Source of the DNA: Siphlonurus alternatus
Lineage: Eukaryota > Arthropoda > Insecta > Ephemeroptera > Siphlonuridae
Assembly: GCA_949825025.1 (NCBI GenBank)
Contig: OX463779.1
Coordinates: 22,364,816-22,428,815 of the forward strand
Reading direction: 5' to 3'
Length of the DNA: 64,000 nucleotides
In this document: one piece after another, positions 1-11,880 of the stretch
How positions within the stretch are numbered: position 1 is the stretch's first letter
Layout of the letters: each line of letters begins with the position of its first letter
Notes under the pieces: generated by a model
What the model saw: only the letters and a program-made list of their open reading frames with translations
What the model was told of the DNA's origin: nothing
Databases searched by the model: none
Position numbers and translations under genes: made by a program

Positions 1-1107
1 TAAAAATGGATTGCAGGGATCACTTCAGCGCCTATAAAAACTTCCAGATTCGAGTATTGACGTCATAAAGTTAGTAGCGCCCCTCGCGAAAACTGACGGG
101 AAACAGCTGAACTACGTGCGCCTAGCGAGGCCCATTGTATATGTTTAACATTGTAAAATCATGTAAATGCTCTCTCAGCAGCCACAGCATAATTTTACAG
201 GAGTGACAACACCATAATTAGTTGTCAAATACGTTAGGACAAATATAAAAAAATATTTCAACTTCGTAAAAGATGTATTTCATATAAAATTTGTTGTTTT
301 TGTGATTCTCCCAATGCTATAGGTATTGCTGTATCCTCGCCAAAACTTCAGCGCTCAGCGCCATCTCTTGGTCCTTTATGTACTCAATTGCTTCGGAGTA
401 ATTAAACAAGTCTCATTAATTAATTGCTTTAGAGGTCTCTAGGTTGACTTGCAAAGATGTCATGCCCGTTACTTGGAATTTTTTGTTGACTCAATTCTTC
501 TGAATGGGCAGCATGGGTATAGACTTCATGCAGTCTCCGATATATATTTATAATTATGCTGACTTCCGAAGATCATCGTAAGCTATATTATATATATTAT
601 AATTAAAAGTTTATTTTTATTTATTTTATTAAAGTTTTTTTTAATTACAAACTTTGAGCTACTTTAGTAAAATCACTAGCTTCTATTTATGTATTTATTT
701 AATATTTATATAAAATTTATAAACTATATAATTATATACATATATGCATATCGTGGGTATATAACGCTTAATATGAAAGCTAGTGCCATGCAGTGCACTT
801 TTTTTTTTTTTTTTTTTTTTTTGAAATTTAAAGCTTCAAATAAATAACTGATGGTGTGATCGAAAATTACAATAAAACTCAGTTTAAACACTTAAAGCAC
901 ACGACAGGATATTTTTGTAATATGCATATTCCGGAAAATGAACACTAGCTATTATAGCTGCAGTCTAGTACGTGTAGCACTTTCTTCCAGGACCTTTACA
1001 TAATTATAATATGCTATAATAGCATATATACAGCTAGTATACTAGCTGTATATATATATATATTAATTATTAATAGTATTATTAATTTATATATTATAGT
1101 GTGTATA

Positions 1108-1117
<10 letters not shown>

Positions 1118-1201
<84 letters not shown>
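1118..1201. repeat. (TA)n microsatellite
   Basis: About 84 bp of nearly uninterrupted TA. It produces a spurious Tyr-Ile repeat reading frame that is not a gene. Confidence 0.95.
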
Positions 1202-1205
<4 letters not shown>

Positions 1206-1704
1206 CAGTATAATAATACATATAATATATATTATACAATGATAATTATGCATTGTCGTTTCATGAAATTTCTAATTCTGAATGTTCTAAAACTTAAATG
1301 CATTATATGATTATATATATGCTTACGGGCAAATTTAATTCAAGAGGTTTTCTTACAAAAGCTTAATTTAGGGTTTTCGTCCATTAAGGCTTCATGTTAA
1401 ATTTCTATCTGAATTTCCAAAATTAAAGTCTCATTAAAATCAAGGGAGTTTTGTTTCTAAGATACCAATCAAATGAGGTTCATCCTTAAGTATATTTGTA
1501 ATAATATTTCTTATATCTCAATGAGTATAACATCTTTTTTTCTTTAACGATCAACAATAATTGTACTGACTATCTCCCCCCCCCCCCACCTCCCTCCCCA
1601 AGTTATGAATGAGATGAGACTGTCAGATGCAAAAGCAGACTTAATTTGCAATTAAAAGGTTACTTTGATTTTTACTTATTTCAATGCATATTATAGTGTT
1701 AAGA

Positions 1705-1708
<4 letters not shown>

Positions 1709-1793
<85 letters not shown>
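1709..1793. repeat. (TC)n microsatellite
   Basis: About 85 bp of uninterrupted TC dinucleotides, ending 13 bp before the TTAA-flanked foldback element. Confidence 0.95.
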
Positions 1794-1798
<5 letters not shown>

Positions 1799-1805
1799 GT
1801 TTATA

Positions 1806-2191
1806 TTAAGGTAGAGATAACGCCGAACAGCTGATCGACGTAGTGCCCTTTGATTAACATGTAAACCTTAGCAAATTGACAAAAATTCTGAAAATTTTTT
1901 GAGAGGCAGATATTAGTGCCTAAAAGCCATAGAAAAAATTTCAAAACGATTTAACGAGCCGCTTTTTTTTAATTAATTTTTTTAATTTTCAGCATAGGGC
2001 TTTCCCATGGAGAGCTAAACTAAAAAATTAATTTAAAAAAATCGGCTCGTTAAATGTTTTTTAAACTTTTGCTATGGCTTTTAGGCACTGCCTCTCAAAA
2101 AAATTTCAGAATTTTTGTCAATTTGCTAAGGTTTACATGTTAATCAAAGGGGATTACGTGAAACAGCTGTTTGACGTTATCTCTACCTTAA
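1806..2191. mobile_element. Foldback MITE, TTAA-flanked family, copy 1
   Basis: The two halves are inverted copies across the whole 386 bp. The left end reads TTAAGGTAGAGATAACG and the right end is its reverse complement. An internal segment around TTAACATGTAAACCTTAGCA recurs inverted near 2120-2150. The centre holds TTTCCCATGG. No reading frame is present, so it is a non-autonomous element. TTAA at both edges fits a TTAA target site as used by piggyBac-type transposases, but the terminal bases are not diagnostic. Related copies lie at 21791-22145 and 40360-40762. Confidence 0.8.
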
Positions 2192-2999
2192 ATGTAAGAA
2201 TCAAATGTTTATTTTTTTTTATCTGGACTTTTAGCGTCATTATATAGAAGATTTTTTTTTTTTTTTTTTTAAATACTGATTGTTATATAAATTAATAAAA
2301 TGCTTTCATAATTTATTGCTCTTAAAACTGCAGCCACAGTAATACATGACATACACAAAAGTTTTGATTATCGGGGTTTATTGTTGAAGAAACTTATTTG
2401 TTAATATTTAAATGCTATGATTATAAAATATATTTAGCTGTATGAGTAATTATAATATAATCATGAGTTCAAGTGTGCCACAAATTTAAGGTATAATTAA
2501 ACTATTTCCTTAATTATTTATGTCACATGTTCCTCATAAGTAATATAGAAAAATAGAATAATAATAATAAAAAAAAAATACTGCAGATATTACAAATAAT
2601 ATTCTGTGTATCATAAGTAATTTTAAATACCATACGTTGAACATTACAACCATTACATTCATGTATAAGTAAAAATATGAAAATAATACCAAACAAAATT
2701 TCATTAGAAATATATGATGTGAAATATGAAAAATGATTTACAGTTATGCTTGTTTTTTAAGTTTTTTTTCAATAAAAATAGAGATTCAATGATTTTGTAC
2801 TAAATATAATTATAAAGGTACACACAGAAGTAGGATGTGTGTCAGCAAGTGAGAGGTCCAGGTATGGATACACAAATACCAGTTGATACTCTCATCTTGC
2901 TTAGAAAAAATTTATGAAAATGAATTGAAATGAGAATGAAATTATATTGGACTCTTTCACCACACTCCATGAGTCTCTGAGGAGGTGGGTGTGTATTAG

Positions 3000-4074
3000 T
3001 TACTTCTTGGTCTTAACACTCTTAGCAGCTTCTGCTGGCTTCTTGCCCTTGTAAGGGTACTCTTTACCTCCATAGCGAGCCACAAATGCTGCCACATTGA
3101 ACTTACGTTTGCATCCCTGGTAGTTCATGTAGCGGATCTTACCAAACACGGCACGCTCACCCCAGCCTTGGTCATGAATACCACACACTGACCACATACA
3201 ACCTGCAATGCAAATTAATGACAACCATTACAATCAAAGTAAAGTTTTACTATACAGAAGAATTGCATACATTGCACATTATGAAGTTAAAAGAAAAATA
3301 AAGATTTAAAAGTGTTTAAACGAGACCAAAGTAAGCAATTTTTTTATTATCATTATTTTTTTTGCCTGTGAAATTTTCAGTAAAATTATAAACAAATTAA
3401 AATACAGTGCCTCCATTTTTTATTTCAAAATAGTATGTAAATCAATTATGACCTGTTGAACATAATTTAAAAATAAGATTGAGTTTATTACTTATTGTTT
3501 GACTGTTTGAGTTATTAAAAATTATAAAAATAATAATAATAATCAGTAAATATACGTGAATGCAAGTACATTATATAATATTTGCAACTAAATACATAAC
3601 ACCAACAGTTGTATGATACAGTACAATGTATAAAACACATGTTAATGCAATCTTCTACTTAATCACTACTAGACAATTAATTCTCACCGACATATCCGCT
3701 GGGATCTCTTCCGTCCAGGCTGTAGCGGTCGTTGAGGTAGATGGCGATCCTCAGAGCCTCCTCAGGGGACTCTGTCCACTCGAGAATCTTCTTGGCCCAA
3801 TACATGCGCAGGAAGCCATGCATCTTGCCCTCTCGAGTCAGCTGGATCTGTGCAGAGTTCCACAGGTCATCGTGAGTACGAGCCTTGTCCAGCTCCTCCT
3901 GGGAGTACAGGTACGGACGTTCATCTTTCCTGAAACCAGGGAACAATAAAGAAAAGTGAAAAATGGCTGCAAGAGAGAGAGATTGATATGTATTGTATTA
4001 AAAAAAAAACTAATAGTAGCTGGTCTAAAGTGGCTCAAACTAATTTAACAAACTAATTTATATTAGTGCGTCTG

Positions 4075-4106
<32 letters not shown>

Positions 4107-5919
4107 GAAGAAATACATTATAAATGTTTGGTAGCTAGAACAATTTGTTCACAAAATAACATTCTGTCACACTCAGGGAAAAAAATAGAGGAAATTATGT
4201 TGCTTACCAGTAGGTATCATTGGTCTTCTGTTTTTTTTTTTTTTTTTTTTTTTTATCTTTGTGACAATATAATATCAGAATATTATATAAAATACTAGTC
4301 TCAAAGATAAAAAAAAATGTATGTTAAGTTTTGAAAATAATTTTTAGTTAAGTGGAAGAGAGTCAATCATTATATTGAATCAGTGCTTAAAATATTGCAG
4401 TATGTACTACATATAATATGATCTCATTTTTGACATCACAAAACACAAGGTACATCTAACTTACTTGTGGTCATTGAGGGTGACCCTGGCCCAGTTGTTA
4501 GTGCCCTCGATGCTGTCATACTTGGGGTTGTAGTAGCAGAAGTTGTCAGAGAGTTCTCGCCGAATCACCGCTTCCTCCACAAAGGCTGCCACACTCTCAG
4601 AATGGGAGGACTTAAGCTTGTTTACCGTCAAGATGGCACGCTGCACAGACAGCTGGCCTGCAAAAAGAATCCCAATTGTATGATATTTGAAGTTAATTTA
4701 CTCATTAATACTGTTACATAAAACTGAAGTTAATTAAGTTTAATCTGCAACACAAGAAGCTCACAGATGTATGTTCGGTGTCTACTCCTCTTTTCAAAAA
4801 AGCAAGAAATCATTACATGGAAGTAAAATAAAACTAAAGCAACAGAAATTGTAAGCACAATTTTTTTGTGCAATAAACATTATTTACTTTAAACTTTGAA
4901 TGCAAAAGAAAACATGAAGAAATATTTAATAAGAAGGCAAAAAAGATCAAAAGTATATCTGAAGAAAGAAAAAATTTTGTCTGTAAGAATCGAGGAAGTC
5001 TATTTCTGGATGGCGGATGGCTGAGATAATAATGTTGTTGGCTTACCCCGTAAGGGATATGACGTCATGTTATGTACAGTATGTAATTATTTATATATAT
5101 TAGCTTTTTAAAGTTCAAGATTCCTATGAATTACTGTCAGATCAGTTTTTTTAACAACAACAGCACAATGATGATGAGTAGGTAGCCCTTACCGAAGTGG
5201 AACCATGGTGAAAGGTTGCTGAGGGCGCTAATAGTTGGGTCGTTACGCTTGGTGCCAAACAGTTTGATTCTCTTCTGACAGAATTCATTCAGCTGTTGAA
5301 AGCCTGCCTTGGAGCCAGGAGTGGCCCACGTGACAGGGCCCACAGAGCGGTCAACCTCAAGTCCAGCCTCAGCAGCATCCCAGTCCACCGGCTGAAGAGC
5401 AGCAATCACAAAACACATTAAAATAGAGTAAACTATCATATGGGAGCAGTCTTCCTTTTATCACTTACCTCTGGCTTGGAAGTGGGAGGGTACTCGTGTT
5501 TCACAACTGGAGGAAAGGGGGTGAGGAACTCAGGCAGTTTGGTGGTGATTTTGCCACGGATTGTGCGTGCTCCATATTCCAGCTTGTCAGAGGCCACCCA
5601 ACATGGCACTATGTTGTGGGCATCCACCTGAGTACAACCAGAAAATAAATTATAGGTGATATTTAACAATTTTCAATTTTTATTTTCTATATATACTTTA
5701 TTGTAAAATTTAACAAATTTTGCAATTTTAAAAAAAAAAAAATCAATAATATGTACAGAAAGTTGATTTTTAATCATTTTTAGACCTCTATTTGTAAAAA
5801 AATTCTAGATTGTACAATATAACGCACTAGCAATGTTAAAATAATATTGTACAGTTGAATAAAGGGGGGCACATACTACATATACATAAACCAAAAAAAT
5901 TGGGAATTGACCTAAAATG

Positions 5920-5952
<33 letters not shown>

Positions 5953-8900
5953 TCAAGCAACAACTGATTACAGTAATTTTTATCTTTCAGGAAAAAGGTT
6001 CTAAAGATTCTAATTTAATAATTACAATAAAATAGACAGATATTAGGGTCAAAAATCATATGTTCCATACCTGGCACAGTGGGACTTCAGCTGGCAACTT
6101 GGCCTTGAGCTCTTCCACCCACTTGACATGAGTGCGAAGGGGTGAGAAGTCTACCACCACAGCACCCAGGTTGTGAGCCTTGAGGAAGGCAGGCAGCACC
6201 ACCGAGGCCTCCCCCTCCAGCAAGTGGAACTGGATGTCCAGTGCCGCACACTCCGCACTCACCTCACGCAGACCTGCAGTATTATCACAAAGTTATAACC
6301 TTTCACCAAACTGGAGAAACTCATTATTTTACAAAAATATATGACAATTATGACAAAATTTAAAACATAACATATTATACTACAGTATATTTGTGGTAAA
6401 ATAATCAAATAATCATGGCAATTTGAAAATAAATATATAAATTACATACCTAAAATTGAAGAGAATAAACCAAAATAAAGAATAAACAACGTAATAGTGA
6501 GATCCCCCCCCCCCCTCCATCGCCTCAATATATTCCAATTATCCTACTATTACAGTATAATATCAGGCCAGTTTCTAATCTAATATAAGTTTACTAAATC
6601 ATTATCAATAAAAAAATTATTACCAAAAATGCATATAATTTCCTTAATTTGTATCTTGTATCAGTATATAATTTAATACTGTACAAAATAAATTAAATAC
6701 CAAGTGCACTAATTAACTATACTTTCCACAAAAAAAGAGCTAATGAGACAACTCGGGACTATGTAAATCTATTATACTTAATCTATTATAACTAACAAAT
6801 TTTAATTAATGACATTAACATAAATGGTATCAAAGTCAAAGTATTACAGTAAATAACATACCATCTAACATAAACTTGAAGTGCCTAATAGTTGCCTCGA
6901 GGAATTTCGGCAGCAGACAGAAACAGACATGAAGGGCCACTTTGTTCTTGTTGGCTAGTTTCTGTGCAAACAGCATGGCCCAGTTGTCTGTAACATGAGA
7001 ACCATGAGTACTTTGACTCCGCTAGGCAGGCAGGCGGGAACTTACCTTGCACACGCTGATCTCGAGACATCCAGTACACAATGCCAGTCGCCTTCTCTCG
7101 TACCTCCTGAGCCTTAGACAAGATGCGAACCCTTTTCTTGTTGAACTTGAAGTCCATGATGGAAGTACCAGCCTATAAAGCATCAAATTATCATTGTTTT
7201 TACAAATGAAACATAAAAAACTTATTGCTGAAATGATTATATATACTGTATCTAGAGCATAATTTTTAAATTCTGCAACCTTGATCATTTCCGGTGTGAA
7301 GTGTTCAACTTTTTTTTTCTTACAATGTATTTTAACACATATATATCAACAGAAGTTAATTTATAACAGGGACAGGGAAAGTGTTCAGACACCACAAACT
7401 GAAATTTAAATACATATATATTTTTTTTAAATTGTTCCTGTACTACATGATTATACTCTATAGAGGGGATTGCGCTGACGTCATGCTCCTGGCAAGTAGC
7501 CAGCGCTCAGGTGGGCAAGAATACACGGACTAGCATATAAACAAAGTATATAATTATTATTGTTTACTTAACTTAATAAAATAAATCACGTTTAAATACT
7601 TTAATAATACTTTAACAGTACGTGATTGAACTCATAAGAAAAAGATCACTGCCAAAAAAACTTTTAAAAGTATTTTTTATATATATATATATATATATGT
7701 TTTTTTTTTTTTTTTGGCATTATGCCTATGTTCTTCATACAATCTGGCCTTCCTATACTTTCTCCTTTCCCTGCCTCCTTCGCAATGTTCATATGCCTAT
7801 GTTCTTCATACAATCTGGCCCTCCTATACTTTCTCCTTTCCCGGCCTGCCTCCTTCGCAATGTTCATGGTATAGGAACAACCCCTCCTGCGCCTCACGTA
7901 AACATAAACAGAAATCATCTTTATATATTGTACTGTAAAAACAAAACAAAAATATAGCCACTGCACTCCTTTATATCAATGAATACAGTATATATGTAAT
8001 AAATTCAATAATACTTTTTTTATAAGAAATGGTAAATATTATATTACTATTAATTATTAGTAATACAGTAAATAACATTGATTTATGTGGTACTATAATA
8101 CATAGTACAGTATTTTTTATATGTAATAAAATGTCAATTATTTATAAATAAAATTAATATAGAACAATTTTTGGTTGCTTTGGTTGCTTATATTTTGAAT
8201 TCTGACATTTTTACATTTGATGTAAAATAAATAAGGTGTTGCTAATGAGACGTTAAAGTAGGAGGCAAGCTTGTCCTGAGTGAAATGTATACCTCGGGAC
8301 AGACCAAACTTTAACAATGCCTTATTATTTGCTGGAGCAGCTCCAAAAGTGACAAAGATATGCAGATTTGCAATTTGGGCAGAGGTAAGAAGATTCGAGC
8401 AAATACTTTAGAATTTTATTTTAATCATTAGATTACATATCGTCGTTGTAGCGCTCTTTTGACCAATCTAGCTTTATAAGTTTTGACTTTTTGACCAATC
8501 TAAAATTATAAGTTTTGACCTTCTGACCAATCTCTTTTTATAAGTTATGACCTTTTGTCCAATCAATTATTTTCTTAATTTCTTGTACGAGTGGTGCCAT
8601 CTTGTGGCAAATTTTACGCTCTTTCGAATGGCGCAATAAAAAAAAAGTTGTAACTTTTGAGATTTTGGACATTTGTCCCTGCCAAAATTTTTAAAGATTG
8701 GTCAAAAGGTCAAAACTTATAATTTTAGATTGGTCAAAAAGTCATAACTTATAAAGCTAGATTGGTCAAAAGAGCGCTACAACGACGATATAGTAATTTT
8801 AACTTAATTTAGCTCTTTTCCGGTTCACCACGTTGACATAGGCTGCCTCTATAGAGCAGAGGTAAAGTTTGTGGGGTCCCAAAGTGTCATACATTAGGTA

Positions 8901-9187
8901 TCTGTGAATGACTTCTTAATCAATATCACCTTTACTTTAACTTTACTTTTGACCTTGCAGGTCACCTAAATTTTCCCCGTTTTTAAAATTAAATATCACA
9001 AACTCAATGTCGTGGTTTTCCTAATTAAAATGGTTGGCATTTTTAATTTCATGCAATATATAAAATATATTACCTTTAAACGCTCTTTCTCCACACTGCA
9101 AACAAAATCTGTGGCAGAAGCACTGGATCCTCCTGCTGTTGATGTAGCCTTCTCACCTAACTTCATTTTCTTTTCAGGTGGAGCCAT
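3000..9187 (-). CDS. Class II CPD photolyase (deoxyribodipyrimidine photo-lyase)
   Basis: A light-driven, FAD-dependent flavoprotein that splits UV-induced cyclobutane pyrimidine dimers. Nine coding exons on the minus strand: 9187-9074, 7172-7046, 6987-6862, 6273-6071, 5627-5469, 5391-5193, 4657-4465, 3929-3688, 3202-3000. All use GT-AG introns and sum to 1566 nt (521 aa plus TAA), close to the family's usual length. Residues 40-190 form the N-terminal Rossmann-like domain ([20 protein letters not shown] at about 190-200). The helical FAD domain follows, with [27 protein letters not shown] and, near the C terminus, [13 protein letters not shown] and [19 protein letters not shown], a hallmark of class II enzymes. 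Both ends are lysine-rich (PPEKKMKL at the start, KSVKTKK at the end), which may be nuclear signals. The ATG at 9187 sits 8 nt inside its exon, so there is an upstream non-coding exon that I did not locate. Confidence 0.95.
7721..7868. repeat. 72 bp tandem duplication
   Basis: Two adjacent copies of a pyrimidine-rich 72 bp unit (begins TATGCCTATGTTCTTCATAC, ends GCAATGTTCAT) differing by a few bases and small indels. It lies in the first coding intron of the photolyase gene and makes reading frames in both directions that I do not regard as genes. Confidence 0.85.
8437..8791. mobile_element. Foldback MITE with internal subrepeats
   Basis: The left end ATATCGTCGTTGTAGCGCTC is matched inverted at 8772-8791. 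Each arm carries tandem copies of a unit of about 32 bp built on TTGACCAATCT plus ATAAGTTTTGACC, so the arms are themselves minisatellite-like. The loop is unique and contains GGTGCCATCTTGTGGC. There is no reading frame. The element sits in the first coding intron of the photolyase gene. Confidence 0.8.
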
Positions 9188-9680
9188 CACAAGGTCTGTA
9201 AAAAAAATAAATATTATAGCAATTAGTGTGTGTGTGTGCAGTACACCAGGGAGCTCAGTAAGTATATACTCCATGTGTTGCATGCCAACTCTCACCACAA
9301 GGCCACATGAGTTGTTATGCCCTCCAAAATAATTTAAATCCACCTTGTTCTTACACTTGCCTAGATTCTAAACATACTCCCGCTCACAGCTCTCAAGAAC
9401 CATCTCTTCTTTAAATTTTCACTCTCACTCTATGTCGGGTCCACGAAGATTCAAGTATAAAGTATAAGTATAAAAGTACAGTTTATACTGTGGCCGTTGT
9501 GGACATACCACTATCGCTCACAGTTTGGTCCCCTGCAAATGACCACTCCAAACTCCACAACTCTGTCCACTCCCACCTCCGCAGCATCCAACAAATTCCA
9601 ATCTCTTGCAATCCTCCTGATATAAGATGAATACTTCCCCGAAAGTTAAGGTCAAATGTCACTTGCAGGGCAGTATGCAT

Positions 9681-9984
9681 ACCCTACAACAGGGCAAGAA
9701 CTTTTTATAGGGAGGATGGATTAACTTTAAAACTGGTTGCTTTTGCCTGCACCCATGTGACGCCATGTCTAAACCCTGTTACGTCACAACACTGATTTTC
9801 ATAGCGCATTTGATTAGTCTAGCGTAGCTATCACCCTACAACAGGGCAAGAACTTTTTATAGGGAGGATGGATTAACTTTAAAACTGGTTGCTTTTGCCT
9901 GCACCCATGTGACGCCATGTCTAAACCCTGTTACGTCACAACACTGATTTTCATAGCGCATTTGATTAGTCTAGCGTAGCTATC
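9681..9984. repeat. 152 bp tandem duplication with CRE-like sites
   Basis: Two essentially identical 152 bp copies: 9681-9832 and 9833-9984. Each includes GTGACGCCATG and TTACGTCACAA, the latter close to a cAMP-response element, plus TAGTCTAGCGTAGCTAT. It lies upstream of both divergent genes. The near identity of the copies points to a recent duplication. Confidence 0.9.
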
Positions 9985-11511
9985 TGTCAAATCTATCAAG
10001 CTGTCAAATCTTTGACGTCCTCAAACACACCGCTCGAGCACGTGGCTTATTTGGCAGACTTTCCCGGAGGTTGCCGAAAAAAGTTGAATATTGAAGTTTC
10101 TTAATGACAAGCTTCAACTTACAAATGCCGCAGCGCCGCATTCTGACATCGCTCAGTAAGGTTTGTTAGGAGAAAAATCTTATTTATTTTTTCATTCAAA
10201 TTCTATGCTGCACAAAATCTCGAATATTTTTTGTGTTGTGTAAAGTGATCTTTCCCGTGGCTCATCATATGAATAATTAATCTTGCCCTTCATAAGAACC
10301 GTCGGAAAAAATTAAAAACCAAAGGTACCGCTGGGTTAAAGGATAAGGGAGCTTGGTAGAACATGTCGTCGTGCGCAGTTCGCACGCTAGATTTTCATTG
10401 GCTGAGATTCGAGAAATATATAAATTATGTGTCGTCAGTGTTGAAGCTTAATTAATTCTCATTCAACGTTCTTAATTATGGGCCGTCCTCCCAGTATATA
10501 CAGTCGTTGACAACAGGGTTCAGTGTTCACAGAGGGGCGGATCCAGAAATTTCAATCGGAGCCAAAGGGGGGTGGGGGCGAGTGGGAGGCCGGGGGGGGG
10601 GGGGGGAGAAGAGCTGTCTCATGAGGCCAACGTTAAAAAAAAATAGAGTGGATGCCCATATGTTAAATCCAATATTTCGGGGGAGGGGTGGGGAAAAGCT
10701 TAAGCTACTCAGCCCTCTTTCTTCCTCCTGGATTCAGTGTCTGCGCATAATACATTGTCCAAGAAAAAAATATTGTTACGTAACAACGTACGTGAAATAA
10801 AAGCTACTGTAGATTCGAGACGTTACCCACGCGCATACATACTGTATGTATGCATATTGCACATGACTTAAGAAAATTGTTCTTTTGAAAACGTTTTGTT
10901 ACAGTATCATTAAATGATAGTATATAGTTTTAATTTCGTTTTCAAGGTATCACGTTATGTTAATATCATATTATAACTGTTCTTTTACCTGTTTCTTTCC
11001 CTTTTTCTTGTTGTCGCTTCCCGCCGTATTTGATGTTAACAAAAACAGCTGTCACTTTTTAGGGCACTTACTTTTAAAAGCTTACGCTTAATAATTATTT
11101 AAAAAAATGTAAAAATGTAATGTTATTGCCTTAGTGATTATCTTTTATAGCTCATATTGTAACTATTATTATAATTTTAAAATAATTATACAGCAATATT
11201 AAAATAAGTGAAACTAATGTGCTGCAAAACACTTCCATATTTTTGCAATTAAATTTATTACGTAGGCTTCTGTAAACAATGCCGCTGTCGAATTTTACAA
11301 TGGAGGCTAGGGCTTGGTCGCGTTTTGAGTGCTCCCTTATTTTCAAAATTTAGGTTACAAAACAGAAGTTTAGCTGCTTAGTAACACATTACATAATGCA
11401 AATAGTTAATTGCTTATTGTTATTCGTTAATACAATACTTAAAAACGCTTAGAGTGAAGGATTGAGTAGTAAAATTCAATAGGGGGGCCATCTCGAAGCC
11501 ATCTCCTCTCG

Positions 11512-11525
11512 ATTTTGGCGCCTGT
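11512..11525 (+). promoter_or_regulatory. E2F-like site upstream of INTS6
   Basis: The sequence GATTTTGGCGCCTG matches the TTTSGCGC E2F core, about 360 bp before the INTS6 start codon in a segment richer in CpG than its surroundings. This is a motif match only. Confidence 0.3.
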
Positions 11526-11880
11526 TTTAAATTTTTGTGAAAGTGATATTTTGACAGTATTTGGATCGTGTGAAATGGCAATATCAGCTAATGTTATTTG
11601 GTTACCAAAATCTGAATTAATTTAATTGAAAATAAGTTTGACATCAAACATCGGCAACGAAGTTTATTATACGGTCCCTGAAGTCCCGGACCAATCGCAG
11701 TCGCAGAGAAGTGGGTCACGTGGTCTATACGCTTTCGTGGCGTTCAGCTGCTTCCCGAATGGTCTCGGGTTGCGCCGTCGCTCTGATTGTTTTCAGCTTC
11801 GGAAAATTGGTCTCGCAAATATGATGTGTTGACGCCTTTTATAATTTGCCCCCCACGAGTAATCCCGCTTTGACAGCAAA

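Larger units (their letters stand above)
1..2999. other. AT-rich intergenic/3' flank of photolyase
   Basis: I see no gene here. The stretch is AT-rich and holds poly-T runs, a long (TA)n tract, a long (TC)n tract and a 386 bp foldback element, each listed separately. The right end probably includes the 3' untranslated region of the photolyase gene on the minus strand, but I could not fix its poly(A) site. Confidence 0.6.
9188..11880. other. Head-to-head spacer between photolyase and INTS6
   Basis: The photolyase (-) and INTS6 (+) genes start from this 2.7 kb spacer, which must hold at least one promoter for each. It contains a 152 bp tandem duplication (9681-9984), a G-rich transposon-like fragment near 10530-10745 (starting CAGAGGGGCGGATCCAG), and a CCAAT box with a TATA-like sequence (10396-10425). 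I see no protein gene in it. Confidence 0.6.

Noticed and set aside
1101..1310. Tyr/Ile repeat frames at TA tracts (also at 34672-35019 and 38185-38498)
   Set aside because: They are translations of TA microsatellites.
3626..3949. Plus-strand frame of 107 aa
   Set aside because: It is the antisense of photolyase exon 3929-3688, which has clear protein homology on the minus strand.
8996..9343. A photolyase start upstream of 9187 in the same frame
   Set aside because: A pyrimidine-rich stretch and AG at 9197-9196 indicate a splice acceptor just before the ATG at 9187, so the upstream part of the frame is intron.
10507..10800. 97 aa frame in the G-rich stretch upstream of INTS6
   Set aside because: G runs and a GGGGCGGATCCAG start suggest a transposon fragment; no domain is present. 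The terminal repeats are too weak to list it as a defined element.
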